Shown: positions 45,741 through 57,479 of the stretch, in pieces | Numbering within the stretch: the first letter of the stretch is position 1 | Layout: each line of letters opens with the position of its first letter | NCBI GenBank assembly: GCA_963663245.1 | Contig: OY760143.1 | Coordinates: 1,426,001-1,490,000 of the forward strand | DNA length: 64,000 nucleotides | Reading direction: 5' to 3' | Origin: JAFGVL01 sp963663245 | GTDB taxonomy: Bacteria; Bacteroidota; Bacteroidia; Bacteroidales; Paludibacteraceae | Program-made: the position numbers and the translations under genes | The notes under the pieces: model-generated | Database searches by the model: none | The model's input: only the letters and a program-made list of their open reading frames with translations | What the model was told of the DNA's origin: nothing

Positions 45741-45815
45741 GGGGGATTAGCTCAGTTGGCTTAGAGCGCCTGCCTTGCACGCAGGAGGTCATCGGTTCGA
45801 TTCCGATATTCTCCA
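45741..45815 (+). tRNA. tRNA-Ala (TGC)
   Basis: 75 bases without CCA. Acceptor GGGGGAT pairs with ATTCTCC (two G-T pairs); D arm GCTC/GAGC, anticodon stem CCTGC/GCAGG with loop CTTGCAC (anticodon TGC), T stem ATCGG/CCGAT. The Ile-Ala order is the common one in rRNA spacers. Confidence 0.97.
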
Positions 45816-45960
45816 CTATAAATAAACTAGCAAGAGAGTTAGTTTATATTGTTTTTAGATATTGATTTATCTGCGAATAACAAAATATAATGTACCCATT
45901 TAGTTTACTGTTTATATTTAAGCAGGATTACTAAGAATGGAATAAGTATATTATAATAGA

Positions 45961-45979
45961 GATCTTTGACATATTGGAA
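45961..45979 (+). promoter_or_regulatory. boxA-like element before 23S
   Basis: GATCTTTGACATATTGGAA; 16 of 19 bases equal the leader element at 43883. Likely antitermination or processing signal ahead of 23S. Confidence 0.55.
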
Positions 45980-46044
45980 AGAAAAAGAGTAGTAAAAAAT
46001 AATACGATAGAAATCTCATTATTTATCATTAGATAATGAGTTGA

Positions 46045-48944
<2,900 letters not shown>

Positions 48945-49097
48945 ATTCTTCTATCTATGGTATTTTTTAATATTACTATTTTTTCTTTTCCGATAAGTCA
49001 TTTTTGTTAAGTTAACAGTTGAAAATCAGAAGTGTAAGCTGATAGTTGCTATCAATACATTTGCTTTTTTTAATTCAATACTTTTCACTTAAAGAAA

Positions 49098-49207
49098 TTT
49101 AGGTGGTTATAGTGTTGGGGTTCCACCTCTTCCCATCCCGAACAGAGAAGTTAAGCCCAATCACGCCGATGGTACTGCGTAAAAGTGGGAGAGTAGGTCA
49201 CCGCCGT
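49098..49207 (+). rRNA. rrf: 5S ribosomal RNA
   Basis: About 110 bases; GGTGGT (49102-49107) pairs with ACCGCC (49200-49205). The core CCCATCCCGAACAGAGAAGT and GCCGATGGTACTGC are typical of 5S. About 150 bases separate it from 23S, with no tRNA in between or after. Confidence 0.95.
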
Positions 49208-49212
49208 TTTAC

Positions 49213-49250
49213 AAATCCCCTCATCATTTACTTGTTGAGGGGATTTTTGC
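49213..49250 (+). terminator. terminator of the rRNA operon
   Basis: AAATCCCCTCA (49213-49223) pairs with TGAGGGGATTT (49236-49246), followed by TT. GC-rich stem right after 5S. Confidence 0.9.
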
Positions 49251-49252
49251 GT

Positions 49253-49309
49253 TTGTTCCTTTTTACTGATCGGATGACTTTGAGTCATCCGATCAGTAAA
49301 AAGGAACAA
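49253..49309. repeat. perfect 27-bp hairpin with 3-base loop
   Basis: The arm 49253-49279 is the exact reverse complement of 49283-49309, with loop TTG at 49280-49282. The 5' arm starts TTGTTCC and ends GGATGACT. No T-run follows the right arm. It sits between the rRNA terminator and the polysaccharide operon; the remaining bases to 49433 hold only a probable promoter element. Confidence 0.9.
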
Positions 49310-49399
49310 TGAGTCAAAATAGATAGTTTTATCTGCCTAAAACATCGAAATAGTTGATAAATGTTAAATATTTACTGTTAATTATTCGTTGATTTTGGT

Positions 49400-49407
49400 T
49401 ATTTTTG
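49400..49407 (+). promoter_or_regulatory. -7 element of the polysaccharide operon
   Basis: TATTTTTG fits TAnnTTTG, 34 bases before the permease start (49434). No TTG at the usual distance. It would drive the whole plus-strand cluster, whose genes overlap or lie within 30 bases of each other. Confidence 0.45.
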
Positions 49408-49433
49408 TTTTTTTAATTTATCATAGATATTAG

Positions 49434-50315
49434 ATGAGTAACAGTACAAAAGAAAAATTTCAAGAAGAAGATTGGGATACTGTAATAAAACCACAAGGTG
49501 GTTTGTTCGAGATAAACTTTAAAGAAATATGGCGATACCGTGATTTATTAGTCCTTTTTATAAAGAGAGATCTAGTTACCGTATATAAACAAACCATACT
49601 TGGACCAGCCTGGTTTGTTATTCAGCCAATATTCACGACTATCATGTATGTGTTTATTTTTGGAGAAGTTGCTGGTATTGCTACCGGAACTATTCCTCAA
49701 CCACTTTTTTATCTTTCAGGAATTGCTTTCTGGAACTATTTTTCTACTTGCTTAAATAAAACTTCTTCAACTTTTATCTCGAATCAAGGTATTTTTGGAA
49801 AGGTGTATTTCCCCCGTTTAATTATACCGTTATCTGTAATAACGTCAAATTTATTGCGTTTTGCTATCCAATTGATTTTACTTGTGGCAGTGTATTTCTT
49901 TTATGTCTACTATATAGATTTAGCTATTCGTCCAAATATATATATATTACTTTTCCCTCTATTGGTCTTTATGATGGCAGGAATTTCTTTCGGTATTGGT
50001 ATTTTAATTTCATCTTTAACTACAAAATACCGTGATCTAAGCATGTTTTTTTCCTTCTTCGTAGGTTTGTGGATGTATGCTACTCCAGTTATTTATCCAT
50101 TAAATATTGTAGAAAAAAGAACGCCATGGATGGCAGATGTATTGCAAATAAATCCTTTAACTCCAATTTTTGAAAGTTTTAAATACGGAGCTTTTGGCGA
50201 AGGTGTATTTACTTGGACAGGACTAGTTTATAGTTTTGGATTTATGTTGATATTACTTGCTACGGGTATTGTTGTTTTTAACAGAGTTCAACGTTCTTTT
50301 ATGGATACCGTGTAA
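49434..50315 (+). CDS. polysaccharide ABC exporter permease (Wzm type)
   Basis: 293 residues with six hydrophobic helices of the ABC-2 type. Typical blocks: DLLVLFIKRDLVTVYKQTILG, GPAWFVIQPIFTTIMYVFIFG, FWNYFSTCLNKTS, LWMYATPVIYPLNIV, INPLTPIFESFKYG. It carries a finished lipid-linked polysaccharide across the inner membrane together with the ATPase coded next. First gene of the cluster, so the product is likely an ABC-exported O-antigen or teichuronic-like chain and not a Wzy-polymerised one. Confidence 0.92.
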   Translation: MSNSTKEKFQEEDWDTVIKPQGGLFEINFKEIWRYRDLLVLFIKRDLVTVYKQTILGPAWFVIQPIFTTIMYVFIFGEVAGIATGTIPQPLFYLSGIAFWNYFSTCLNKTSSTFISNQGIFGKVYFPRLIIPLSVITSNLLRFAIQLILLVAVYFFYVYYIDLAIRPNIYILLFPLLVFMMAGISFGIGILISSLTTKYRDLSMFFSFFVGLWMYATPVIYPLNIVEKRTPWMADVLQINPLTPIFESFKYGAFGEGVFTWTGLVYSFGFMLILLATGIVVFNRVQRSFMDTV

Positions 50316-50342
50316 GTTTATAACGTTAGAAAATATAGTTTA

Positions 50343-51593
50343 ATGAGTACAGCAATAAAGTTTGAAAATATTTCTAAACAGTATCGATTGGGTTTGGTGT
50401 CAACCAATACTCTCGGTCATGACCTTAATCGTTGGTGGCAAATTAATATACGAAGAAATGAAGATCCCTATTTAAAAATTGGGGATGTAAATGATAGATC
50501 TTCAGCAGCAGATAGTGATTATGTGTGGGCTTTAAAGAATATTGATTTTCAGGTAAAACAAGGTGATGTTTTAGGTATTATTGGTAAAAATGGAGCAGGT
50601 AAAAGTACCTTGTTAAAAATCTTATCAAGGGTAACAACACCAACGACAGGGTCTATTAGCGCTAAAGGACGCATAGCTGCTTTATTAGAAGTAGGCACTG
50701 GATTTCATCCTGAGCTTACTGGTCGTGAGAATATTTACATGAATGGGGCTATTCTTGGTATGTCTAAACCAGAGATAAAGGCTAAATTAGATGAGATTAT
50801 AGATTTTTCTGGTTGTGAACGTTATATCGATACACCTACGAAACGTTATTCTAGCGGTATGACAGTGCGCTTAGGATTTGCCGTTGCTGCTCATCTTGAA
50901 CCAGACATTATGGTAGTTGATGAAGTCTTGGCGGTAGGAGACGCTGAGTTTCAAAAAAAGGCTATAGGTAAAATGCAGGCTGTGTCAAAGGGAGAGGGGC
51001 GAACGGTATTATTTGTTAGCCATAATATGACCGCCGTAAAAAATCTTTGTAAAACTGGTATTTTATTAGAAGATGGAACGGTAAAGTATTCAGGAGAAGT
51101 TAATGAAATTGTAGATAATTACTTATCGGGAGAGGTGAAATCAGGAATTGTTAATAATGAATGGAAGAAAGAAGATGCTTTAGGTACTGATATTATTAAA
51201 GTTAAAAGTGCATCTGTGAAATTTGATTCTTCTTTAATTACCGTAAAAACACCATTCGAGATTACTACTGAGTTCTGGGTGGAAAAAGATGACTTCCCAG
51301 TTAATGTAAGTACAGTCGTGTGGGATAAATATCAAAATTGTGTTTTTAATGTTTTTACGGAACACAAACCATTGAAGAAAGGTTTACATAGAGCAAGTTT
51401 TTATATTCCGGCAAATTTAATGAATGATGGTTATTATACTGTACAGAACTACTATGTGAGTAATTCTGTCCCACACTTTATACATGACAATGCAAATTCT
51501 TTTGAGATTTACGAAGATAGAGAAGTATCGGGTTGGCATAGTAAATGGATAGGAGCTGTTCGACCAACATTTATTGAGACAGAAATTATTTAG
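50343..51593 (+). CDS. polysaccharide ABC exporter ATPase with Wzt C-terminal domain
   Basis: 416 residues. ATPase domain about 1-245: Walker A GIIGKNGAGKSTLLK, signature YSSGMTVRL, Walker B PDIMVVDEVLAVGD, and SHNM switch histidine. From about residue 260 there is an extra beta-rich domain of the Wzt-C type, which in studied systems binds the modified non-reducing end of the chain and couples termination with export. That suggests the polymer carries a terminal modification; the methyltransferase coded next is a candidate for it. Starts 27 bases after the permease. Confidence 0.92.
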   Translation: MSTAIKFENISKQYRLGLVSTNTLGHDLNRWWQINIRRNEDPYLKIGDVNDRSSAADSDYVWALKNIDFQVKQGDVLGIIGKNGAGKSTLLKILSRVTTPTTGSISAKGRIAALLEVGTGFHPELTGRENIYMNGAILGMSKPEIKAKLDEIIDFSGCERYIDTPTKRYSSGMTVRLGFAVAAHLEPDIMVVDEVLAVGDAEFQKKAIGKMQAVSKGEGRTVLFVSHNMTAVKNLCKTGILLEDGTVKYSGEVNEIVDNYLSGEVKSGIVNNEWKKEDALGTDIIKVKSASVKFDSSLITVKTPFEITTEFWVEKDDFPVNVSTVVWDKYQNCVFNVFTEHKPLKKGLHRASFYIPANLMNDGYYTVQNYYVSNSVPHFIHDNANSFEIYEDREVSGWHSKWIGAVRPTFIETEII

Positions 51594-51618
51594 AGAAGTA
51601 TATTTTTAAATAAATGAA

Positions 51619-52428
51619 ATGAAATTAAGAACAATAATACCTTCTAAATTTAGAAAACTATATAAAAGACTAAAAACTAAAGCTCCAATTGAGGTATTAC
51701 CTTATCATTGTCCGCTTTGTAAAAACGATGTTTCTAATTTTGATCGGCTAGATGATGTCTTTTTTGAAGAATTAGATAAAAATGGATATGTTCATTCAAT
51801 ATTTAGTTTAGAAACATTGAACCTGTTACATTATTCATGTCCAAAATGTTTAGCTTCTGATAGAGCAAGATTGTATGCCTTGTATTTTGAGCAACGATTC
51901 AAAGATTTAGATAAAACAGGAAAGTCATATCAGTTTTTAGATATTGCTCCAGATAAGACTTTGAGTGAATTTATTAAGAGTTTTTCCTTTATTCAACATC
52001 GTTCTGTAGATTTATATATGGAGGGTGTAGATGATCAAATGGATATTACTCAAATGGATTTGTATGAAGATAATAGATTTGATGCTGTATTATGTTCTCA
52101 TGTATTAGAACATATTAAAGATGATAGGAAAGCTCTCTCTGAAATATATCGTATTTTAAAACCCAATGGTTTTGCAATAATAATGGTTCCAATTTATTTA
52201 GATTTAGAAAGTGATTTAGAAAATCCAAAGTGGACATCAGTATCTGATAAATGGAAGTATTATGGGCAATACGATCATGTAAGAGCCGATTCTAAATCAG
52301 GCTTTGTTAAGAAATTAAGTGATACCGGATTTAAAGTACATCAACTTGGAATTGATCATTTTGGGGTTGATTCATTCTTAAAAAATGGTATTCATGAACG
52401 TTCAATTTTATATGTCGTTGAGAAATGA
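51619..52428 (+). CDS. class I SAM-dependent methyltransferase with N-terminal zinc-ribbon-like cysteines
   Basis: 269 residues. The N-terminal part has YHCPLCKNDVS and, about 45 residues later, YSCPKCLASDRARL, two CxxC pairs likely to bind zinc. The methyltransferase domain follows (FLDIAPDKTLSEF, FDAVLCSHVLEHIKDD, YRILKPNGFAIIMVPI, Methyltransf_11-like). The target could be the sugar chain or its end. Its stop overlaps the aminotransferase start (ATGA), showing tight coupling. Exact substrate unknown. Confidence 0.85.
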   Translation: MKLRTIIPSKFRKLYKRLKTKAPIEVLPYHCPLCKNDVSNFDRLDDVFFEELDKNGYVHSIFSLETLNLLHYSCPKCLASDRARLYALYFEQRFKDLDKTGKSYQFLDIAPDKTLSEFIKSFSFIQHRSVDLYMEGVDDQMDITQMDLYEDNRFDAVLCSHVLEHIKDDRKALSEIYRILKPNGFAIIMVPIYLDLESDLENPKWTSVSDKWKYYGQYDHVRADSKSGFVKKLSDTGFKVHQLGIDHFGVDSFLKNGIHERSILYVVEK

Positions 52429-53531
52429 ATAAGCCAATAACAGTTACTCAGCCATATTTACCTTCATTAGAAGAGTTCGTTCCGTATTTGGAGAAAATAT
52501 GGGAGAGTAAACAATTGACGAATAACGGATTGTTACATCAACAGCTCGAGAAAGAACTAGCAGGGTATTTAGGTGTTGAATATATCTCCGTTTTTGCAAA
52601 TGGCACTTTAGCATTAATGTCTGCTTTACAAGCTTTAGACATTAAAGGTGAAGTAATAACTACTCCATATAGTTTTGTTGCTACCACTCATTCTCTGTGG
52701 TGGAATAAAATAACCCCTGTTTTTGTTGATATTGAACCAGCTCACTTAAATCTAGATCCCGATAAAATACAAGCAGCAATTACTCCTGAGACCTCAGCTA
52801 TAATGCCTGTTCATGTATATGGAAATCCTTGCAATATTGATGAAATAAATAAAATTGCGAAGAAGAATAATTTGAAAGTTCTATATGATGCAGCTCATGC
52901 ATTTGGTGTGAAAAGAAATGGAGATTCAATCTTGAACTTTGGCGATTTATCTGTACTTAGTTTTCATGCAACAAAGATCTTTAGTACCATTGAAGGTGGG
53001 GCAATAGTTTGTCATTCTAAAGAAATGAAACACCGTATAGATAATCTAAAGAACTTTGGTTTTCGAGGAGAGTTAGTTGTAGAAGAGCCTGGAATTAATG
53101 CGAAAATGAATGAAGTACAAGCTGCATTTGGTTTACTTCAGCTGAAGTCAATTAATCAGATTATTGATATCCGAAAAGAGATAACAGAACTATATCGAAG
53201 AGAGTTAAAAGGAATACCAGGTATTCGCTTCTTGGAAGAGGTTGAAAATGTAGATCATAATTATTCTTATTTTCCCATCTTTATAGGAGAGGAGTATTCT
53301 ATTTCAAGAGATGAATTATATGAGTTGTTTAAAACAAAAAATATTTTTACAAGAAGATATTTTTACCCTTTAATTTCGTCTTTTACGGCCTACAAAGACT
53401 TGCCAAGTTCAAATAAAGAGAATTTACAAGTTGCCAATAAATTAGCAGAAGAAGTTTTGTGTTTGCCTATATATCCTGAATTAAGACTTGAGGATGTAGT
53501 TTCTATTTGCAGAATAATTTTTAATAAATAA
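52425..53531 (+). CDS. DegT/DnrJ/EryC1/StrS-family sugar aminotransferase (VioA-like)
   Basis: 368 residues. PLP-dependent fold type I: Lys184 in SFHATKIFSTIEGG is the Schiff-base lysine, Asp155 in YDAAHAFG holds the pyridine ring. The N-terminus TQPYLPSLEEFVPYLEKIW and TNNG resemble VioA, which converts dTDP-4-keto-6-deoxyglucose to dTDP-4-amino-4,6-dideoxyglucose (viosamine); this is from memory. No dTDP-sugar genes (rmlA, rmlB) are in the window. The acyltransferase at 55935 could acylate the product. Confidence 0.88.
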   Translation: MNKPITVTQPYLPSLEEFVPYLEKIWESKQLTNNGLLHQQLEKELAGYLGVEYISVFANGTLALMSALQALDIKGEVITTPYSFVATTHSLWWNKITPVFVDIEPAHLNLDPDKIQAAITPETSAIMPVHVYGNPCNIDEINKIAKKNNLKVLYDAAHAFGVKRNGDSILNFGDLSVLSFHATKIFSTIEGGAIVCHSKEMKHRIDNLKNFGFRGELVVEEPGINAKMNEVQAAFGLLQLKSINQIIDIRKEITELYRRELKGIPGIRFLEEVENVDHNYSYFPIFIGEEYSISRDELYELFKTKNIFTRRYFYPLISSFTAYKDLPSSNKENLQVANKLAEEVLCLPIYPELRLEDVVSICRIIFNK

Positions 53532-53545
53532 AAACTCAAAAGTAA

Positions 53546-55009
53546 ATGCTTTTTAATACAATTGACTTTGCAATATTTTTACCAATAGTTTTTGCTATTT
53601 ATTGGTTTGTTGTAAATCGAAACTTGAAACTTCAGAATCTTTTAATTGTAGCTGCAAGCTATACTTTTTATGGTTGGTGGGATTGGCGTTTTCTATCTTT
53701 GATATTGTTTAGCACACTTGTCGATTATACAATAGGAATATCTCTGTCAAAAGAAAATAAAGCGACAAGAAGGAAGGTTTTATTATGGACTAGCGTTTTA
53801 GTAAATCTTGGTTTCTTAGGCTTCTTTAAATATTATAATTTCTTCTTAGATAACTTCCTACATGCCTTCTCATTCTTTGGGATAGAAATAAGCATCAGTT
53901 CATTGAATATAATTTTACCCGTAGGAATTAGCTTTTATACCTTTCAAACATTGAGTTATACCATTGATGTTTATAAACGCAAGCTAGAACCTACAAAAGA
54001 TTTCATGGCTTTTGCTGCTTTTGTCAGTTTTTTTCCTCAGTTAGTAGCTGGGCCAATTGAACGAGCGACTAATCTGTTACCTCAGTTTTACAAAAAAAGA
54101 TCATTCGATTACAATAAGGCTGTTGATGGTTTGCGCCAGATACTTTGGGGGCTTTTTAAAAAGATTGTTATTGCAGATAATGCTGCTCAAATAGCTAATG
54201 AGATATTTAATAATTCAGAAGTTTACTCCGGAGGTACATTAGTGTTAGGAGCCATATTTTTTACTTTTCAAATTTATGGAGACTTTTCAGGATATTCTGA
54301 TATAGCTATAGGTACGTCACGTTTGTTTGGTTTTAACCTGAAGCAAAATTTTAACTTTCCATATTTTTCAAGAAATATAGCCGAGTTCTGGAGACGTTGG
54401 CATATTTCACTGTCTACATGGTTTAGAGATTATCTGTATATTCCATTAGGAGGAAGTAGAGGAAGTGCTTTAGTAAAAGTTCGCAATGTTTTTGCAATTT
54501 TTATCGTAAGTGGCTTTTGGCATGGTGCCAATTGGACATTTATCATGTGGGGAGCATTAAATGCTATTTATTTTCTCCCATTATTATTAACTAAAAAAAA
54601 TCGAAATAATTTAGATACAGTTGCTCAAGGGAAAGTTTTACCAAGTTTAAAGGAGTTTTCTTTGATGGGAATAACCTTTGGAATGACTGTTTTTGCTTGG
54701 ATATTTTTTAGGGCAGAAAGCATGCGTCATGCTATATCATATATTTATGACATGCTTAAAGGGCTTCTTCGTAAACCTAGCTATATTCAAACAGTTGATG
54801 TTATAAATACTCATATTGGCTACACATTACCATTTCTAGTGATACTTTTTGTACTTATTGAATGGATGGGAAGAGAGAGCCAATATGCAATTGAACATCT
54901 TGGAGTTAAATGGAAAACTCCTTTTAGATATATCTTTTATTATGTAATTATTATTACAATTTTTATGTTGGGAGGAGAAAATCAAGAATTTATTTATTTC
55001 CAGTTTTAA
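53546..55009 (+). CDS. MBOAT-family O-acyltransferase
   Basis: 487 residues with about ten membrane helices. Family features: SFYTFQTLSYTIDVYKRK, FVSFFPQLVAGPIERA, FWRRWHISLSTWFRDYLYIPLGG and the catalytic histidine in SGFWHGANWTFIMWG. Related AlgI and DltB move acetyl or alanyl groups across the membrane for transfer to exported polymers. The next gene codes an SGNH-like protein, the usual partner. It probably O-acetylates the cluster's polysaccharide in the periplasm. Confidence 0.92.
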   Translation: MLFNTIDFAIFLPIVFAIYWFVVNRNLKLQNLLIVAASYTFYGWWDWRFLSLILFSTLVDYTIGISLSKENKATRRKVLLWTSVLVNLGFLGFFKYYNFFLDNFLHAFSFFGIEISISSLNIILPVGISFYTFQTLSYTIDVYKRKLEPTKDFMAFAAFVSFFPQLVAGPIERATNLLPQFYKKRSFDYNKAVDGLRQILWGLFKKIVIADNAAQIANEIFNNSEVYSGGTLVLGAIFFTFQIYGDFSGYSDIAIGTSRLFGFNLKQNFNFPYFSRNIAEFWRRWHISLSTWFRDYLYIPLGGSRGSALVKVRNVFAIFIVSGFWHGANWTFIMWGALNAIYFLPLLLTKKNRNNLDTVAQGKVLPSLKEFSLMGITFGMTVFAWIFFRAESMRHAISYIYDMLKGLLRKPSYIQTVDVINTHIGYTLPFLVILFVLIEWMGRESQYAIEHLGVKWKTPFRYIFYYVIIITIFMLGGENQEFIYFQF

Positions 55010-55012
55010 GAT

Positions 55013-55927
55013 ATGCGTAAATTTATAAAAAAAATAGCTTTGTTTTTATTGCCATTTATTATGCTGTTAATGCTAGTAGAACTGGTAATTATGTATTATC
55101 CTAATACATTTAATATTAAAGCAAAATATATAAATAATAATAAAGATATAGAAATATTGTTCTTAGGTTCTTCTCACATTCAAAATGGAGTTAATCCGAA
55201 GTATTTGTCAAGAAAAGCGGCAAATCTAGCATACGGTGGTCAAGATTATGCTTTAGACAGTGCTTTGTTTTTTAATTATGTTTCAACATTAGAGCAGTTG
55301 AAATATGTGTTTTTAGAACTTGGTTATCATTCTCGAGAAGAACTTAGAGATGCGACTTATTTTAGGAATCCTTGGTATTGCAGATTTCATGATGTGTCAG
55401 TTTTTGAAGTGAATTTACTTAATAGAATTTCTTTATATTATTCATCACCAGAATTTTTCAATGATTATTTATACAAAACCTTTATCACTAAGGAATATGC
55501 ATATGATATCAACGAATATGGATTTATTGAGAATGATTTTGCAGGTAGATTTCAAGATTTAAACTATGATGTAGAAGAAATAAAAACTACTTTTAATCTC
55601 GTTACAGAAAATTCGATAGAAAAATTTACTTATAATAAACGAAAGTTATTATCAATAGTTCGTTATTGTAATAAAAATAAGATTAAAGTTGTTTTATTTA
55701 AACCACCAGTATTTGAAAGTTACTCTAATAATTATATGCTATTTAAAACTGAGAGAAGAGACGCTTTGATAGATAGTTTGCGTGTAGATGAGAATATTAT
55801 AGTCATGGATTATGAAATGGATAAGCGATTTGATGTACGTGATTTTAAAAATGAGAACCATTTAAATAGTGCAGGAGCAAAGAAGATGTCGATGATTGTA
55901 AATGCAGAAATAAATAATTGGAAATAA
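55013..55927 (+). CDS. membrane-anchored SGNH-like protein, partner of the MBOAT enzyme
   Basis: 304 residues. One N-terminal hydrophobic helix (about 7-27) then a periplasmic domain with FLGSSHIQNGVNP (catalytic serine block), YGGQDYALD, and near the end NENHLNSAGAKKMS, whose histidine would complete the active site. It starts 3 bases after the MBOAT stop. By analogy with AlgX, DltD or PatB it would take the acyl group from the MBOAT partner and pass it to the sugar. Exact activity not proven. Confidence 0.75.
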   Translation: MRKFIKKIALFLLPFIMLLMLVELVIMYYPNTFNIKAKYINNNKDIEILFLGSSHIQNGVNPKYLSRKAANLAYGGQDYALDSALFFNYVSTLEQLKYVFLELGYHSREELRDATYFRNPWYCRFHDVSVFEVNLLNRISLYYSSPEFFNDYLYKTFITKEYAYDINEYGFIENDFAGRFQDLNYDVEEIKTTFNLVTENSIEKFTYNKRKLLSIVRYCNKNKIKVVLFKPPVFESYSNNYMLFKTERRDALIDSLRVDENIIVMDYEMDKRFDVRDFKNENHLNSAGAKKMSMIVNAEINNWK

Positions 55928-55934
55928 TTAAGTC

Positions 55935-56483
55935 ATGAATTCATTTTATTCTGAATCTGAAATTAAAGAGATTGGGTTTAAGTCTGTAGGATCTAATATT
56001 CTTATAAGTAAAAAAGCAAGCTTCTATGGCGTTGAAGATATGGAGATAGGAGATTATGTCCGTATAGATGATTATTGTGCCTTATCAGGTCGTATCACTT
56101 TAGGGAACCATATTCATATATCTATGTATAGTGCATTGTATGGTTCTCAAGAAATAGAGATGGAAGATTATACCGGATTATCTCCTCGTTGCACCATATT
56201 TTCAGCCTCAGATGATTTTTCTGGAAACTATTTAATTAGTCCTATGGTTGATGAGCAGTTAACGAATGTAACAGGAGGAAAGGTTTTAATAAAAAGATAT
56301 TCTCAGATTGGAGCTGGTTCGATAATTATGCCCGATCTTGTTATCGATGAAGGTGTAGCTGTAGGAGCCATGTCGTTAGTTAAAGAATCACTGAATGCTT
56401 GGAGTATATATGCTGGTGTTCCGGTTAAAAAGATTAAGGATAGAGAAAAAGGATTGTTGAAATTAATAAATACAAAGTCTTGA
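55935..56483 (+). CDS. left-handed beta-helix acyltransferase (VioB-like)
   Basis: 182 residues. Hexapeptide-repeat pattern: ISKKASFYGVEDMEIGDYVRIDDYC, LGNHIHISMYSALYG, QIGAGSIIMPDLVIDEGVAVGAMSLV and YAGVPVKKIK. The start YSESEIKEIGFKSVGSNI resembles acyltransferases for dTDP-4-amino-4,6-dideoxyglucose (VioB type), which fits with the VioA-like gene at 52425. An alternative is a general sugar O-acetyltransferase. The stop overlaps the next start. Confidence 0.82.
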   Translation: MNSFYSESEIKEIGFKSVGSNILISKKASFYGVEDMEIGDYVRIDDYCALSGRITLGNHIHISMYSALYGSQEIEMEDYTGLSPRCTIFSASDDFSGNYLISPMVDEQLTNVTGGKVLIKRYSQIGAGSIIMPDLVIDEGVAVGAMSLVKESLNAWSIYAGVPVKKIKDREKGLLKLINTKS

Positions 56484-57475
56484 AACCATTAGTGTCTGTA
56501 TGTGTAATTACATACAACCATGAAAAATATATTTCTGCTGCAATAGAAGGAATCCTTATGCAGCAAGCGTCATTTCCATTTGAGATAATAATTGGAGAAG
56601 ACTGTAGTACAGATAGTACAAGATCAATTGTAAAAGAATATGCAGATGATAATATAGATATTATTAAGACTCAGTTTCCAGAGGAAAATAGAGGCATGAT
56701 AACTAACTTTAGTTTAGTCTTACAGGCTGCTAAAGGTAAATATGTAGCTATTTGTGAGGGAGATGATTATTGGACTGACCCTCTTAAATTACAAAAGCAA
56801 GTAGATTTTTTAGAAGCAAACACTGATTATTCAATATGTTTTCATAATGTGAAAATATGGAGAGAAGTAGAACAAGAATTAGTAGATGATTTTATTACTA
56901 CGGATGTTCCTGAGACAACAGATGTTTACCTATTAGCAAAAGAGAACTATATACATACTCCATCGGTTATTGTTAGAAAAAATGATAAAGTTCTTCCTGA
57001 TATTGAAAAATTAGGAAAACTATCAGTTGGTGATTATCCTTTATATATGTTGTATGCTAAGTATGGTAAGATTAAAAAGTTGCAAGACTGTATGGCTGTA
57101 TATCGTCATGGGACTGGAGTTTGGAGTGTAAATGAAGATATAGAGTATAAGTATTCTTCTTGGCTAGATTTGTTAGAGAAACTTTGCGTTTATTTCAAAG
57201 ATGATGAGGTTCTGGTAAACAATTTGAAAGAACAATGTGGCGACAGTGCACATAAATTATATCTTTATTTTAAAGATGTAGATAATATTAAATCAAAAAA
57301 ATATTTTTTATATGCAATTAAACATAATTTTAATTTCTTAATAGCTTGGTTAAAAGACTCTGATGAAACAATTTTAAGTTTAACAAAAGAGCTTAACTCT
57401 ATTCAAAATTCTAAGGCCTATCGACTTGGCAAGTTCCTTTTAAAGCCTTTTTCATTTCTTCACTTAAAAAAATAA
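56480..57475 (+). CDS. family 2 glycosyltransferase, TTG start
   Basis: 331 residues. GT-A fold: VSVCVITYNHEKYISAAIEG, IIIGEDCSTDSTRSIV, VAICEGDDYWTDPLKL (DxD-like EGDDYW). The GT2 domain begins immediately at the first codon, which is TTG overlapping the previous TGA stop, and no ATG upstream is possible; TTG is therefore the likely start. Transfers one sugar in assembly of the repeat unit; donor unknown. Confidence 0.88.
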   Translation: MKPLVSVCVITYNHEKYISAAIEGILMQQASFPFEIIIGEDCSTDSTRSIVKEYADDNIDIIKTQFPEENRGMITNFSLVLQAAKGKYVAICEGDDYWTDPLKLQKQVDFLEANTDYSICFHNVKIWREVEQELVDDFITTDVPETTDVYLLAKENYIHTPSVIVRKNDKVLPDIEKLGKLSVGDYPLYMLYAKYGKIKKLQDCMAVYRHGTGVWSVNEDIEYKYSSWLDLLEKLCVYFKDDEVLVNNLKEQCGDSAHKLYLYFKDVDNIKSKKYFLYAIKHNFNFLIAWLKDSDETILSLTKELNSIQNSKAYRLGKFLLKPFSFLHLKK

Positions 57476-57479
57476 GAAA

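Noticed and set aside
49253..49309. Invertible promoter of the Bacteroides capsule type
   Set aside because: The arms are separated by three bases, leaving no promoter to invert, and no recombinase gene is near.
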